Shown in pieces: positions 1-10,978 of a stretch of 64,000 nt of DNA. The stretch's first letter is position 1; each line of letters opens with the position of its first letter. The stretch is from Oehlia diaphana. Lineage: Eukaryota; Glomeromycota; Glomeromycetes; Glomerales; Glomeraceae. Under the pieces are notes generated by a model. That model made no database searches. It saw only the letters and a list, made by a program, of their open reading frames with translations, and had not been told where the DNA came from. The stretch lies in NCBI GenBank assembly GCA_003833135.1, contig QZLH01000015.1, positions 23,081 through 87,080 of the forward strand. Reading direction: 5' to 3'. The position numbers were made by a program, and so were the translations under genes.

Positions 1-433
1 TATCTTTATAATAAAACAATGATAATAAACATTTTCCGATAATAACATTAATGTATTGTAATGTATCATAAAATTCATCATTATTTCCATTTAATAAATG
101 TGAATTTATACATTTTTGTTTTAAAGAGTTTTCATTATTAACAGCTAATAAATACAATTCTAGTGCTTTATTTCTATCAATAATACAACCAATACCATGT
201 TGATAAAAAAATCCAATGATACTAGTAAAATAAGAATTTTCTTTATGATACTGCATTAATTTTAAAATTGTTTTATTCTTGTTAATGTTTTTTATCCAAT
301 CGCATAAATTATTTTCAAATGTATTATGAAAATCTTTTATTTCTAAAATTTTATGATAAAAATCTCTCACAAACTCTTTTAATAAAATTTCATCACTTTC
401 AGAAATATTGATAATTGACGAATAATGTGTCAT
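1..433 (-). CDS. Sel1-repeat protein, N-terminal part only (runs off the window start)
   Basis: An open frame starts at the ATG whose first base is 433 and stays open to base 1, about 144 codons, so only the N-terminus is visible. It includes DFYHKILEI, a NTFENNLCDWIKN stretch and IGFFYQHGIGC followed by RNKALELYLLA, which is a degenerate first Sel1 unit. These segments align with the N-terminus of the complete Sel1 gene at 35002-37173 (DFYQNILKI, TFENNLIEWIN, IGFFYQHGIGC, KNKALELYLL). The two are therefore paralogues, and this one should continue into Sel1 repeats beyond the window. Sel1 repeats are TPR-like helical pairs that scaffold protein complexes. The start is supported by the paralogue: homology begins about 15 residues after the Met. 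Whether the gene stays intact outside the window cannot be seen. Confidence 0.8.
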   Translation of the reverse strand, partial: MTHYSSIINISESDEILLKEFVRDFYHKILEIKDFHNTFENNLCDWIKNINKNKTILKLMQYHKENSYFTSIIGFFYQHGIGCIIDRNKALELYLLAVNNENSLKQKCINSHLLNGNNDEFYDTLQYINVIIGKCLLSLFYYKD

Positions 434-1360
434 TTTAATAATTTTAATAAATTTGAATTTTTGAATTTTGCAAACATTTTCTGTATAAGCTTTACTTATA
501 TATATATAGAAAAGAATGAATGAATTCAAATTTAGCTTAGCAATGAAAAACGCCGTATCTGTTATTAACTTCGTTCAATCAAATGATTTTACCCTGTACA
601 TAAGTAAATTATAGTTAAGAGAAACTTTTGCAAGCTACATTTCTATATTGATTATTTATTTTTAAGCATAGAAAGATATATAAGAAATAAATCCAAATTT
701 GGCTTCTTTACAATGAAAAAGAGCCTGGTGTAATAGAAATATTTATAGTTGACAAAGAAATTTATATATCATATTAAGAAGTAAACAATCAATTTGAGCT
801 TTATAAAGAAAACCGGCGTATCCATTATATATATTATTTCAACCAAATGATTTAATTAGAACGTAAAAATTTCACAAAATATGTCCAACAAAATAAGAAA
901 TATTTATAGTAAACTATAGTAACCTTTATTTCTTTAAAAACAAACTTTTATTATTATCTTTGTTTTTACTTAAGCATTGAAAATATGTAAGAAAATATCA
1001 ATCTAAAATCGGCTTAACAAAGAAAGTGAATACTTAGCATGTAAAAATTCTCTTCGCCCGTACAGCGAAATAGGAAATATCTATAGTTGTGTCATAAGCT
1101 TTATTTAAATATATACAGAAAAGGATCAATCCAAATTTGACTTCATAATGAAGCGCCATATCACGTGATTGCCGTACTCATAGGTATTTTTGAGATACAT
1201 GGCCAAAAGTAACCTAATTCTACCGGAACTGATTAACATTTTTAAGCCGTATATTGTATCCAGCATGAATGCATGATGCTACTTACTAAATACACATAAT
1301 AAAATATAATGAAAATCGTTATAGTAAATATTAAACCAAAATTTATTCGTTTGTTTTGCT
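434..1360. other. Intergenic, AT-rich
   Basis: No supported gene. It separates the partial Sel1 gene from the kinase tail, both on the minus strand. It holds several imperfect dispersed copies of a segment resembling 'aatccaaatttggctt' (near 530, 690, 1000 and 1130), often close to a TATATA stretch and a cagaaaag-like word, which suggests an old degenerate tandem repeat. A TCACGTGA palindrome lies at 1161-1168. Confidence 0.5.
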
Positions 1361-1965
1361 TTATCGACTTTTATTAATTTTAATGCACTTTCCTGATTAA
1401 ATTTAAGTAAAATAAAAGATTGACGTATATGAATATAAAATAATGAAACAATATACAATACAGCAATATATTTACAAATACTTACTACCATTATCATTAT
1501 TTTCAACATTTGATTCTTCAATTTTACGTTTTCTTGAAATAATTGAACTATTAGTATTATTTGCATTTTGGTTATGAACCGTTAATGGATTTTGAATTGT
1601 AAAATTTAAACTTGGATTAGATGAACTGAATAACATAAAATCGGATTAATATAAAATTTATTTTAATACGACTTGCTTATCAAACTTATTTAAGTACCTT
1701 AGGGTATTATTAATGTCAAATTCATAAGCTTTTGTAATGTATTCTTGTAATGACCTACTTGTATATATAGCTTCTGAATGGCGGTATACAGTAAAGTGAG
1801 GACTGAGCTTCTTTGAATTTATTAAGTCTCTTCTTTTTAATTCAGCCTCATTAAATTGCCCAATATTTTTATTTCTAAAATACCAACTACCAAGAATTTC
1901 ACAAACTTTTTTCATAGATGGTCTTTCTTGAGGATCAGAGCTCCAACAACTATTCATTAGAATAT
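1361..1965 (-). pseudogene. Truncated 3' tail of a TKL-type kinase gene
   Basis: The frame reads WSSDPQERPSMKKV, WYFRNKNIGQFNEAELKR and HSEAIYTSRSLQ, the kinase C-lobe end and tail also found in the complete kinase at 5583-8045. Two later exons are recognisable: 1625-1486 (ending in SRKRKIEESNVENND) and 1392-1361 (ending CIKINKSR and stop), with GT-AG introns at the same places as in the complete gene. Everything upstream of the C-lobe (glycine loop, HRD and DLG region) is missing. Homology stops at about 1962-1965, against a TA dinucleotide run. The exon boundary that interrupts the complete gene after SRSLQ is absent here, so two exons are fused. It looks like a partial duplicate without a kinase domain. 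A short independent product starting at 1957 is possible but unlikely. Confidence 0.75.
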
Positions 1966-2268
1966 ATATATATATTTTAATCTCGCTAACACGGATATCC
2001 GTGAATATATCATGTTTTCACGGAAATTTTTACGGAAATCACTGAGTAATAATGGAAATATTCTGACAAAAATTTTTTATAGGGCAATTCTTTATAGGAT
2101 TTATATATTCATATCCGAAATATGACTTTATAGTGATGTTATGTTTAATTCTGTTCTTAATTAACCGAAAATTTAACATTGTAAATTAATTTTTATTGAA
2201 AGAAGAGTATCATAATTATCATAATTTACAAAATGATTATAATAATAGCAACAATATTTATTCATATA

Positions 2269-2451
2269 CAGTCGACTCCCTCTATAGGCATACCCCTTGG
2301 GACCAAAAAATATGGTGTGATTATAAAATTACTAATACTATAAAAGAGGGGGGTTTTTTTTAATAAGTTTATTAGTAACTTGGGTTAACGTAAATGTGCT
2401 TATAAGGAGGGTGTGATTATACCTGAGTATGCCTATAGAGGGGGTCGATTG
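2269..2451. mobile_element. MITE, pogo/Tc1-mariner-like, TA target duplication
   Basis: The 183-bp element starts CAGTCGACTCCCTCTATAGG and ends with its imperfect inverse complement (CCTATAGAGGGGGTCGATTG). It is bounded by TA at 2267-2268 and 2452-2453. Terminal inverted repeats of about 28 bp starting CAGT plus a TA duplication fit non-autonomous pogo/Tc1-mariner elements. It has no coding capacity. Confidence 0.8.
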
Positions 2452-2622
2452 TATATTTGTTCTATGATAAATATCTAATCTAAATTCTAAAAATTTATAT
2501 TTTTAACAGCCACGTACAAGTCGGATTACGTAATTCTGAAATATTTATTGATTATAATTATTAAAAATATTATTAAGACAAATATAAAAATAAAAATATT
2601 TTTGTTTTATTTAAACAGCGCA

Positions 2623-2862
2623 TTACCAAAATGAGGAGCCGTTAAAGAATTGATCAACCAGCTGATTGTTTACACCCTGCTGACGTGGAAAATTTACGAT
2701 TCGGTTCAATGTATCTTCCTGAATAGTATCAGATACATTTAATTGAATATTTCTTCGATAATATACTCCATTTGTGTTCCTTTGTCTGTAGCCATTTCGT
2801 CTTATTCTTGAAGTACGCATCGGACCATAATTAATTACTACAGTTGGATTTGAAGAAGACAT
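2623..2862 (-). CDS. Small hypothetical protein, 79 aa
   Basis: Uninterrupted single-exon frame from an ATG at 2862 to TAA at 2623. The product is basic and Asn/Arg-rich (MRTSRIRRNGYRQRN), with no membrane segment or domain I recognise. A poly(A/T) stretch lies just upstream of the ATG, as for other genes in this window. Length alone is not strong evidence in such AT-rich DNA, but its composition is more balanced than in random frames nearby. Function unknown; it could be chance. Confidence 0.35.
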   Translation of the reverse strand: MSSSNPTVVINYGPMRTSRIRRNGYRQRNTNGVYYRRNIQLNVSDTIQEDTLNRIVNFPRQQGVNNQLVDQFFNGSSFW

Positions 2863-4029
2863 CGTGTATACTTTTTTTTTTTTTTAAAAAAAAATAATAC
2901 TTTGTGATATAAAAACAAAAAAAAAAAAAAAAATTACAACTCGACGTATTTATATATCGTAAACAAAATTAAATGTTAATTTAAAATTGATCTGATTGTC
3001 CATGAATGCTGGGGTCTGTGTGAAGATACATAATTTATGTGGCTGAAAGAACATTATTGTGCAAAGCATTTATTCCGAATATTTAATAATTAAGCAGGAT
3101 ACCTATTTAATAATCTAAAAGATATGCCCTTTATATGTGATTTTCCTCCTAAAAGGAGTGCATACTTGACAAGGTTTGAACCAATTATTAAATATTATCA
3201 GCCATAAAAAAAAAAATTTTTTAATACATAGAATTAAGATTTTATGATTATCTTTAGGATTTTTTTTATTTACATCTGGGACAATGGTCCAAGTGATCAT
3301 AATTATATGTATTTATATGGATAACTATAGAGTGAGTTGATTATAATATGTTCTACAAAGTACAAACTCCCTATTTACTATTTATTTATTTTAACTCTTT
3401 CTAATCATGTCTTTACCCCTTGCATCATCCTGCTAAGTCATTCCATATTTTTTACCTATTAATAGGTATTTTAATTTTTTATAGCGCTGAGCACGTGATA
3501 TACGTTCATTGTAAGAAATTACATAATAAATGACCTATTGTTCTTGCAGATCGTGCGCGACAACAATATACGATATTATTCTATCTGATATTGCTCCATT
3601 TGACTAAAGATCTTTTACACAAAAATTTATAATACGAAAATCAATAAATAATTATAAGCATGATAGCAATCCATGTATGGTTTAATATATTAAATTATAA
3701 ATCTCCAAATAGAATCAATCAGCGAGACGCGATTCCTGACATAATGATATTAATAAAATGAAAGAAATAAAGAAAGAAGATTTCTTTCTGGTAAGTAAAT
3801 AAAGAAACAGGGGTTTAAATAAACGTAACTTTATTATATAAACAGTTCGTCATTCTATTCATTATGTTTCTTTTCCCCTTGAGAAGGCGTACTTTCGTAT
3901 GCGAAATTTAGAGTCAACTCTTTTATATGCACTCCCTATCATATACATGCATTTGAAAAAATATAATGCATCTACGAAGAGGATCAATTTGAATATATAG
4001 ATTATATTTTTAGCGATGCATCATTAATA
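2863..4029. other. Intergenic
   Basis: Homopolymer A/T runs at about 2870-2935, then AT-rich sequence without a supported gene. A 61-codon frame at 3115-3300 (-) has low-complexity composition and no homologous feature, so I do not call it. A CACGTG site lies at 3492-3497. Confidence 0.5.
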
Positions 4030-4208
4030 GGTGTTAATTGTATAATCAAAAATTAATTTAGCCAGCGAGATATCAAATAATTTATTATAAGAATAAAAAA
4101 AAAAAAAAATTTTTTTTTTTTTTATATCGGATATAATTCGATATAAAATTTTTGTGATTACGGCTAAATTTATTTTCATGCCAATTAAAAATAATACAAT
4201 TTGATACC
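4030..4208. repeat. Foldback repeat with a poly(A)-poly(T) centre
   Basis: Two imperfect inverted arms of roughly 85-90 bp meet at an A14/T14 centre near 4110. The left arm contains AATTAATTTAGCC and the right arm the complement GGCTAAATTTATT. The outer ends GGTGTTAATTG and CAATTTGATACC also pair. It is likely a palindromic MITE remnant able to form a long hairpin. Confidence 0.65.
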
Positions 4209-5384
4209 CGTCTAGTGTTTCTCTTTTTTTAGGTACCGTATTCCAAATATGATAATTTATTCATTCTCCTGAACCTTACTAATAATTGCTGGAATAAACA
4301 CAAAGAAATATCAACAGAAATTATTCCAAATGTATTAATTAATAGTAGTACAATATTTTACAATCATAAATTCATCAATCATATAACACAGAACTATATA
4401 TTAATTTATTAATTAACAACTTATTATAAATTATAATAAAGTTGTAGCTATTTAAAATTAAAGAATTGGGGTTGATTGTATTGATAAAATTATTGATGGA
4501 AGGAATGCTGATAACAATATAGTCATCATAATAAGATTACTAAGAAACTTTAAAAAATTGTGTAAAATTACACGGATATTATCGGAGTATGTTAATTGTT
4601 CGAAAATAGAATGAAATTTTGTTCATCAGTACATGTGGACGATAAATAATTTCCGAATATATCATATTCAATTAAATAATCAAACTTAATTTTGGCGAAT
4701 TAAATTGATTATTAGATAATTTTGATTTATCGCCTATCTTTGATTTTTTCGCCTTATACCTTATATGGTCAATGAATCAACGTATTCAGGGATTATTTTC
4801 ATGTTCTGGTTTATATAAGCCCTTTATTGACCTTATTGTACGATTTTTTTTTGCTATTTAAAGTACTTGCACATGAATTTTGTACGCACAAAGAACTTTC
4901 TAATTATCCTTATTTGTACTAATTTTTATTATAGGACGTTTAATTACCGTTTAAATGTTTTTTTTTTCAAATTTTATACACTGCATTCATTGTTATTAAG
5001 GAGAATGTCGATCCTTGTGATTATGAACTAGAACTTTTAGACCCTAATTGTTTTTTTTTAAAGTTTGGTCATTCATGTCAGCAGACCGAGTAAAAGAAAT
5101 AACCCAGATTCTACTCCAAATTCCGTCCAGAATTTAAAAAGAGTAAAATGTAAATCATACTTGGAGACTCCTTAACTAGACGTTTACGATTAGAAAATGT
5201 GAAAAAAAAAAAAATAGTATAATTCGACATTTTTTGGTAAAAAAGGTGAAGCAAGTTATTCAAAATACCAAATTTTTTTACAAATTTACAAGTATTTTGC
5301 AGTGTTCATATAAATAGAATAATAAAAAAAAGAAAAGAAAAATTCTAACTAAAAATTTTAGACATATAGACAAACTATACAAAC
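4209..5384. other. Intergenic
   Basis: AT-rich sequence without a frame or repeat I can support. Confidence 0.5.
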
Positions 5385-5510
5385 TAGAGGTGCAAACTTT
5401 ACCGACGCAACTGCCGTAACAAAGTTACGTCACTGTAGATGCTCACATATAATATCGAGCTACGTCACGAGTTACAACCTTTCATTGACTTAATGAGTGA
5501 CGTATCTAAA
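5385..5510 (+). mobile_element. hAT-like element terminus with ACGTCA motifs (partial)
   Basis: TAGAGGTGCAAACTTT at 5385 resembles the inverse complement of the end of the element at 15719-16456 (TAGTGGTGCAAACTTT). Like that element, it is followed by several ACGTCA/TGACGT motifs (near 5426, 5463 and 5499) that could be subterminal transposase sites. I found no matching second end nearby, so this is probably a solo or decayed end. Confidence 0.4.
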
Positions 5511-5582
5511 AAAAGAAAAAGCTGCATATATATATACTGTATATATATCGCCCTAATACAAACGAAAAAAAATAATAATTTT

Positions 5583-8045
5583 TTATGATAGACTTGAATT
5601 ACTATTAATTTTAATGTGTTTTCCTAATTAAGATGAAAAATCAATATATTAATTAAAATTAATAAAGAATAAACAACATATACAAAATACAAATACTTAC
5701 CACTATTATCATAATTTTCAACATCTGATTCTTCAATTTTACGTTTTCTTGAAGTAATTATATTCGAAATAATCGGCCTGTTAGTATGAATTGTAACTTG
5801 GTGATGAGTAATTGATTGGCTTTGAATTGTAGGGTTTTTACTTGGAGCAAACGAACTGAATATTTTAAATCACATTAATCACATATTAAATACCTTGGAA
5901 TATTATTAATGTCAAGCTCATAAGCTTTTGTAATGTATCCTAATAAAAAATTATATAAATCAATTTATTTATATGAAAAAAAAAAGAAATCAACGTTTAT
6001 TAATCGTTATTTACCTATTGTACCTTGTAATGACCTACTTGTATATATAGCTTCTGAATGGCGGTTTTCAATAAATTTAGGACCAAGTTTCTTTGATTTT
6101 ATTAACTCTGTTCTTTTTAATTCAGCCTCATTAAATTGCCCAATATTTCTATTTCTAAAATACCAACCACCAAGAATTTCACGAACCTCTTTAATAGAAG
6201 GTCTTTTTTTGGGATCTGCATCCCAACAACGTTTCATTAGATTAGCATAACACTCTGGTGTATCTTCTGTAATTGCAGGTCTTGTACCATCAATAATTTG
6301 ATAAATAAGTGCGTGATCATGTCCAATATTAGCAAAAGGTTTGCAACCTGTTGTAAGTTCCCACATAATCATACCCATACTATAAACGTCAGATTCTTTA
6401 GAAAATGCAAAACCTTGAAATATTTCCGGCGCAATGTATGGTATTACTCCGTATATTTCATTATTCAATAAAATAGTATTTGCAGGCTGTGACAATCCTA
6501 AATCCCCAATTTTCCATCGATATCTTGCAGCCACTGACATATTTGAGTCAAATAATATGTTACCACTGTGAATGTCTCGATGTATAAAGTTTGAATTGTG
6601 AATATTTTCAAGGCTAATATAAAAATAAGTTAATAAGTTAGTACTCGTTGCAATCATTAAAAAATACATATATATGTATTTCAAATATAGTAATTACCCT
6701 TCCGAAATTTGCCATAAAATATACAGTTTTTCTTTATTCCATGTAATATCTGTAAAATTATTTTTCAAATAAAAATGTAAGTCCCCTCCTGATGCATACT
6801 TCATTACCAACATATAAGTTTCGGATATAGGATCTTTTGTAAATCCATAATGCCTAATAAGATGATGTTTAAATTTATAGCAGTAACGGCTTGATTTTAT
6901 CTAAATTTAATAAAAAAAAAAGATTAAATTTACAAAATCACGTGATTGTGACACAGACTGATAATTATATACTGTACCTCATTTAAAAAATGGTCACTGT
7001 CTTCAAATCCTTTTATAGCAACAATCTCATTTTCTTTTCTAGAAGAAATTCGATCTCTCATTGGACCATCCTTCCATATTGCTCGATATATGGTACCAAA
7101 TCCTCCTCTTGCTATTTCTTCTTTATCTTTAATTTGAGAATACGGTATCCATTCGATCATCGGTTCGGGTTGAACAATACCATATTTATCACGTATCAAC
7201 TTATAAATATCCAATAACTTGCCTTTCTTTTTTATCTGATCAATAATCTTATCTAACTCTAAATTGTTATAAAATTCAAATCTTAAATCATATAAAAAAC
7301 GGTCTAATTCACTATTCCCGCTGCTGGCGTATGTGAAATCAATGGTGTTATACAATATTCTTTTACATTTTTTACATGTAGACTTATCTGTAAAACCAAA
7401 AATAATGTTGGTAGTTAAACAATATCTACATCCAATGTAATTTACATAGCAATGTCCGCAATACTTTTGACTTTGTGATGACGTGGATTTTAGTTTTAAA
7501 TCACAAGCTATGCAATTAGGGTGATCATCCCACCATGGTAAATAAAGAATTGGAATGGGTCTTTTAATCAGAGTTGATTCTATCCATCCAGAGGAAATCA
7601 AATAGCAATTTGAACACATTTCTAATTTATTTTGGTTATTGTTATGAATATATTTATTACATAAAGTGCACCATTTTTCACATTCGGAAAACTTGCCGGT
7701 ACAATAATCGCCAAAGCATATTTGTTTGAACAATGAAATCTCCGAACAATATTTGCACCATTCTTGAATATTTGATACAAGTGATTCCTTATTCCCGTTT
7801 TCGCTACATTCTGAGTTCATGCGTATAATTACATCTAAGTATGAATTATTAAACGGTTTATCAGCTATACCGTCGATATAATGTGATAAACATTTTTTGC
7901 AATATTTTTGGGCGCCAACGAGAGTTTGAAAGTATTTATCTCCACAACGAAAACAATTTTGATCATTCCAATTATTAGTAATAAACAAAATTGGGATAGG
8001 AGTAGGATTTAAATTAGGTGTTGGATCATTATTAACATTCTCCAT
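5583..8045 (-). CDS. TKL-type protein kinase with cysteine-rich N-terminus, six exons
   Basis: Proposed exons are 8045-6978, 6900-6698, 6613-6024, 5939-5894, 5855-5701 and 5623-5583. All have GT-AG introns, the second with a TACTAAC branch site, and the spliced length is 2103 nt (700 aa). Residues 20-235 hold repeated CxxC and CxxxxC pairs (NCFRCGDKYF, KYCKKC, EWCKYC, WCTLC, NCIAC, GCRYC, TCKKC), which look like zinc ribbons. The kinase domain follows: glycine loop ARGGFGTIYRA near 310, VAIK lysine near 338, helix-C FLNEIK, catalytic FIHRDIHSGNIL near 436, DLG in place of DFG near 460, and APE near 481. The tail has the conserved WYFRNRNIGQF and a basic SRKRKIEESDVEN segment. It should phosphorylate Ser/Thr in the cytosol or nucleus, but no substrate is implied. 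The start at 8045 is the first in-frame ATG after a poly(T) run on the plus strand. DLG is common in TKL-like fungal expansions and need not mean inactivity. Confidence 0.88.
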
Positions 8046-8810
8046 TATGTTGAATTAAAAAAAAAAAAAACTTACGGATTTTTGACGTTATTTATAATTT
8101 ACGGTTAAAAGCAGTTGTTTATAATTTAAGGCGTTATTGTCTTATGGCGTGATAATACCTTATGACGTTATACCACTTTTATGGCGTTAACAATCTTTAA
8201 AAGATTTAGATGAGATGGCGTTTTGTTGATAAGACAATAGAATTCTAAAATAACATTCCAACTAGGTTGCTAGATTTTTGCACATGTTTCAGAAATTGCT
8301 GCCTGGAAGTACTTTATCGAAGGTTAATATCGCCATCTAAATATTGTAATGATAATATTTATTAACATACTAAACTGTGTTTGAAAGATTTTGGTTTATT
8401 TTTTAATTGGTCGTTTATTCTACTTTGTTTGTTGATTTGAAAAGTTTAGTTGAAAGAAGCTCTCAAGTTAAAGAATTTGGCCTACGTTTATACTTAGACA
8501 ATATCAATTTTATAATTTATAAATTATCGTAAATTAAAAAAAAAAAAGAAACAAAGAAAAATTTATCAATAATTTGGTAATTAAATATTTACTTAAAATG
8601 GTTTATTAATAAAATCGTGATGCATAATAATCGATTGATTGTCAGGGATGGGGAATGGGGGAACTTTCAGTGATCAACAAATATGGTTAGTACTGCTGCA
8701 TTAATCATTCATAGGTACGACAATAACAATCCCCATTGATATATACACAAATTTGGTTAATCAGATTTTAAACTAAAAATAAATTTTTATTTTCAAAATG
8801 AAACATACGA
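8046..8810. promoter_or_regulatory. Intergenic with iterated TTATGRCGT motif upstream of the kinase gene
   Basis: Between 8070 and 8240 the words GACGTTAT, GGCGTTATTG, TTATGGCGTG, TTATGACGTTA and TTATGGCGTTA recur at short spacing just upstream of the kinase start. They could be regulatory sites or a relic of a transposon like the one at 15719-16456, which carries a related TTATGACGCC word. The rest (8250-8810) shows nothing I can support. Confidence 0.35.
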
Positions 8811-10294
8811 TTAGGTAGATATTTTCAAAGAGATTTTATATATTTCATAATCCTCAATGAAAAATAAATTTTTACATTGAATTCTTTTTTCATAATATTT
8901 ATGATTATAAATTCCATTTGGTAAAAATTGTAAATCTCCAAACCCAATCGCATTAACAAAATTTTTAATCGCAAAATTTTGATATTTAATTCTACTTAAT
9001 ATATAAGAATCAGATTCTAATTTAGAATTATCAAAAGAAAATATAAAAGAATTATTAACAGGTATCCAATCATAATCCGATGAATTCCAAGTTTTTGGAT
9101 TATATCCTCCGACCACAATATCTGACCCTTCTAATTTTATTACAATCAATGTTGAAGTCTTAAAATAACACATGTTACAAAATGTGTGTAAATTCATTCC
9201 ATCCCAACTACCACGATTTATAAGTTCCAAATTATAATTATTTAAAATATTATGTTCAATTTTATTATCATTATTATATATCCAGTTCAATATAATATTT
9301 GTTTGTTTTAAACTAATTATATCAGAATTTAAATTTTTTGTCGGCCTTCTCGTTAATGAATCAACTATTAACGTATCATCCTTTGTACAAAGATGATATT
9401 CGACCAATTTAACTATTAAATCATTCGAAAATAATTTTCTTAATGGCCAAATCACATTATAAAATTCATCGCTGGTAAGTGTAAATAATCTGATATGCTT
9501 TAATAATTCATGTAATCTATTTTTTAACTCCTCATAATCTTCTTGTGTTAATTCTGATATTTTTGAATTAATTTGAGGCCTTTGCTTCATTCCCCAATTT
9601 ATCACATAATTAAAAATTTCAATTTCTTTATACGCAAGTTCTTTCTTTATAACGATATTTAATAAACTTTCGTCTATTAAATGAAAATCATTCGATTCAA
9701 ACATTAATTCAGGACTTTTGCAAATTAATTCTTCACAATATTCTTGAATGACTCCAAACCCCTCGTATTTGATGGAAGCATTATAAATCTTTACATAGTT
9801 TTGTTGTACCAATTTAACTTTGTTATGAATAATGTATTCCTTAATAGGCTCAAGTAATTCAACAAGATTTAACTCATCGGCGGCATCGAGGAAGTCAATC
9901 ATGTAAATTTGATTGCTTGCATCTTCGAGAGAATACTTCCCAGTATAATAATACCTAATGATAACGATAATGTTCGATTAATGTTCCATATAATCAATGA
10001 TTTATAAAAAAATATATATATATAAATATTATTCACTTACTCTAAAAGTATACTGAAGACTTGTGGCTTAATATTTGGTTTCTTAAAAACAATAACATTA
10101 TCTTCTTTTTTGGTCCATTCATTGTAAAATGCCGCTTGAAAATATTTCGATCTTGTTCCTAAAACAATTGAATGAGCAGTGAATGTTTCTACGTTATCAT
10201 CTTCTCCAACAATTATTTTAACGTCATGGCTATTTGGATTATTACGAAGTCGAGAAATATCCTCTAAAAATTTGTTTCTTAAATTATTTGACAT
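8811..10294 (-). CDS. BTB-BACK-TLDc protein, two exons
   Basis: Exons 10294-10041 and 9954-8811 give 465 aa. The intron is phase 2, GTAAGT...TTAG, at the position shared by every BTB-TLDc locus in the window. The BTB domain is encoded by exon 1 and the start of exon 2 (DVKIIVGEDD, FTAHSIVLGTRSKYFQAAF, then YYYTGKYSL). BACK follows at about 130-235 (YVKIYNASI, LICKSPELMF, LLNIVIKKEL). TLDc occupies the C-terminus (RGSWDGMNLHTFCNMC, IVVGGYNPKTW, NSFIFSF, IEDYEIYKI). BTB-BACK proteins commonly bind cullin-3. TLDc domains are linked to oxidation resistance and V-ATPase binding in other eukaryotes. Here RGSWDG replaces the RGSRDG seen in the paralogues. The start is the ATG at 10294, 14 residues before the BTB core. 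Confidence 0.9.
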
Positions 10295-10978
10295 TTTTCA
10301 AAGAAATAAATTTATAATTTAAATAAAAAAAAAAATTTAGAATACTTTGAATCACAAGTTGGAGTTACCTTCCTGGACTGTATCATTTATTTGCATATAA
10401 ATATGCGGGTAAAATTAGTCACACGAGAAGGATCAAGAAGGTAAATTTTTGTTTCTCCGAAACCTCAATTTTAAACAGGTTCTAATTCTTGTTTTGTGTT
10501 CACATGGATTATTACGCCAAAATAAACAAATACTAGTTTTACTAAAAATATATCTGTTCATGTGATCTCCTTTTTTACTGGGGTGGCCCGTAAGTCGTTC
10601 CTACTTCCTATATTATTTCTTATATGAATATATTTCATGCTAGTTTTTTTTTCAGTGTGCATGAATGATTATTAATTATGTAATTATTTGTATTAAACTA
10701 AATTAAGGAACAACTCTTTTAACTCTTTATGGTATCAAAGAATTTTTGATCTCAAGAATCACGTGCAGTTACTTGGATTCTAGTCGGTATGCTCTCGAAG
10801 CAATTCTTTTCCATATTAAGTTTCAGTTCTCGGGCGGGGATCGGTAAATTTCGTGACTTTGTGCTATTTCAGTTAGCTCTTTTGATTGGCTAATTTAAAT
10901 TGATGGTATGACAAAAAAAAAATAATTTATAAGCAAAACTCGCAGATTTTCATCTTTTTACTTTCGTTACCCTTAGTC
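10295..10978. other. Divergent intergenic region between BTB-TLDc (-) and F-box (+) genes
   Basis: The 684 bp separate two divergently transcribed genes and so should carry both promoters. A CACGTG site lies at 10760-10765. I see no unambiguous TATA element or repeat. Confidence 0.5.
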
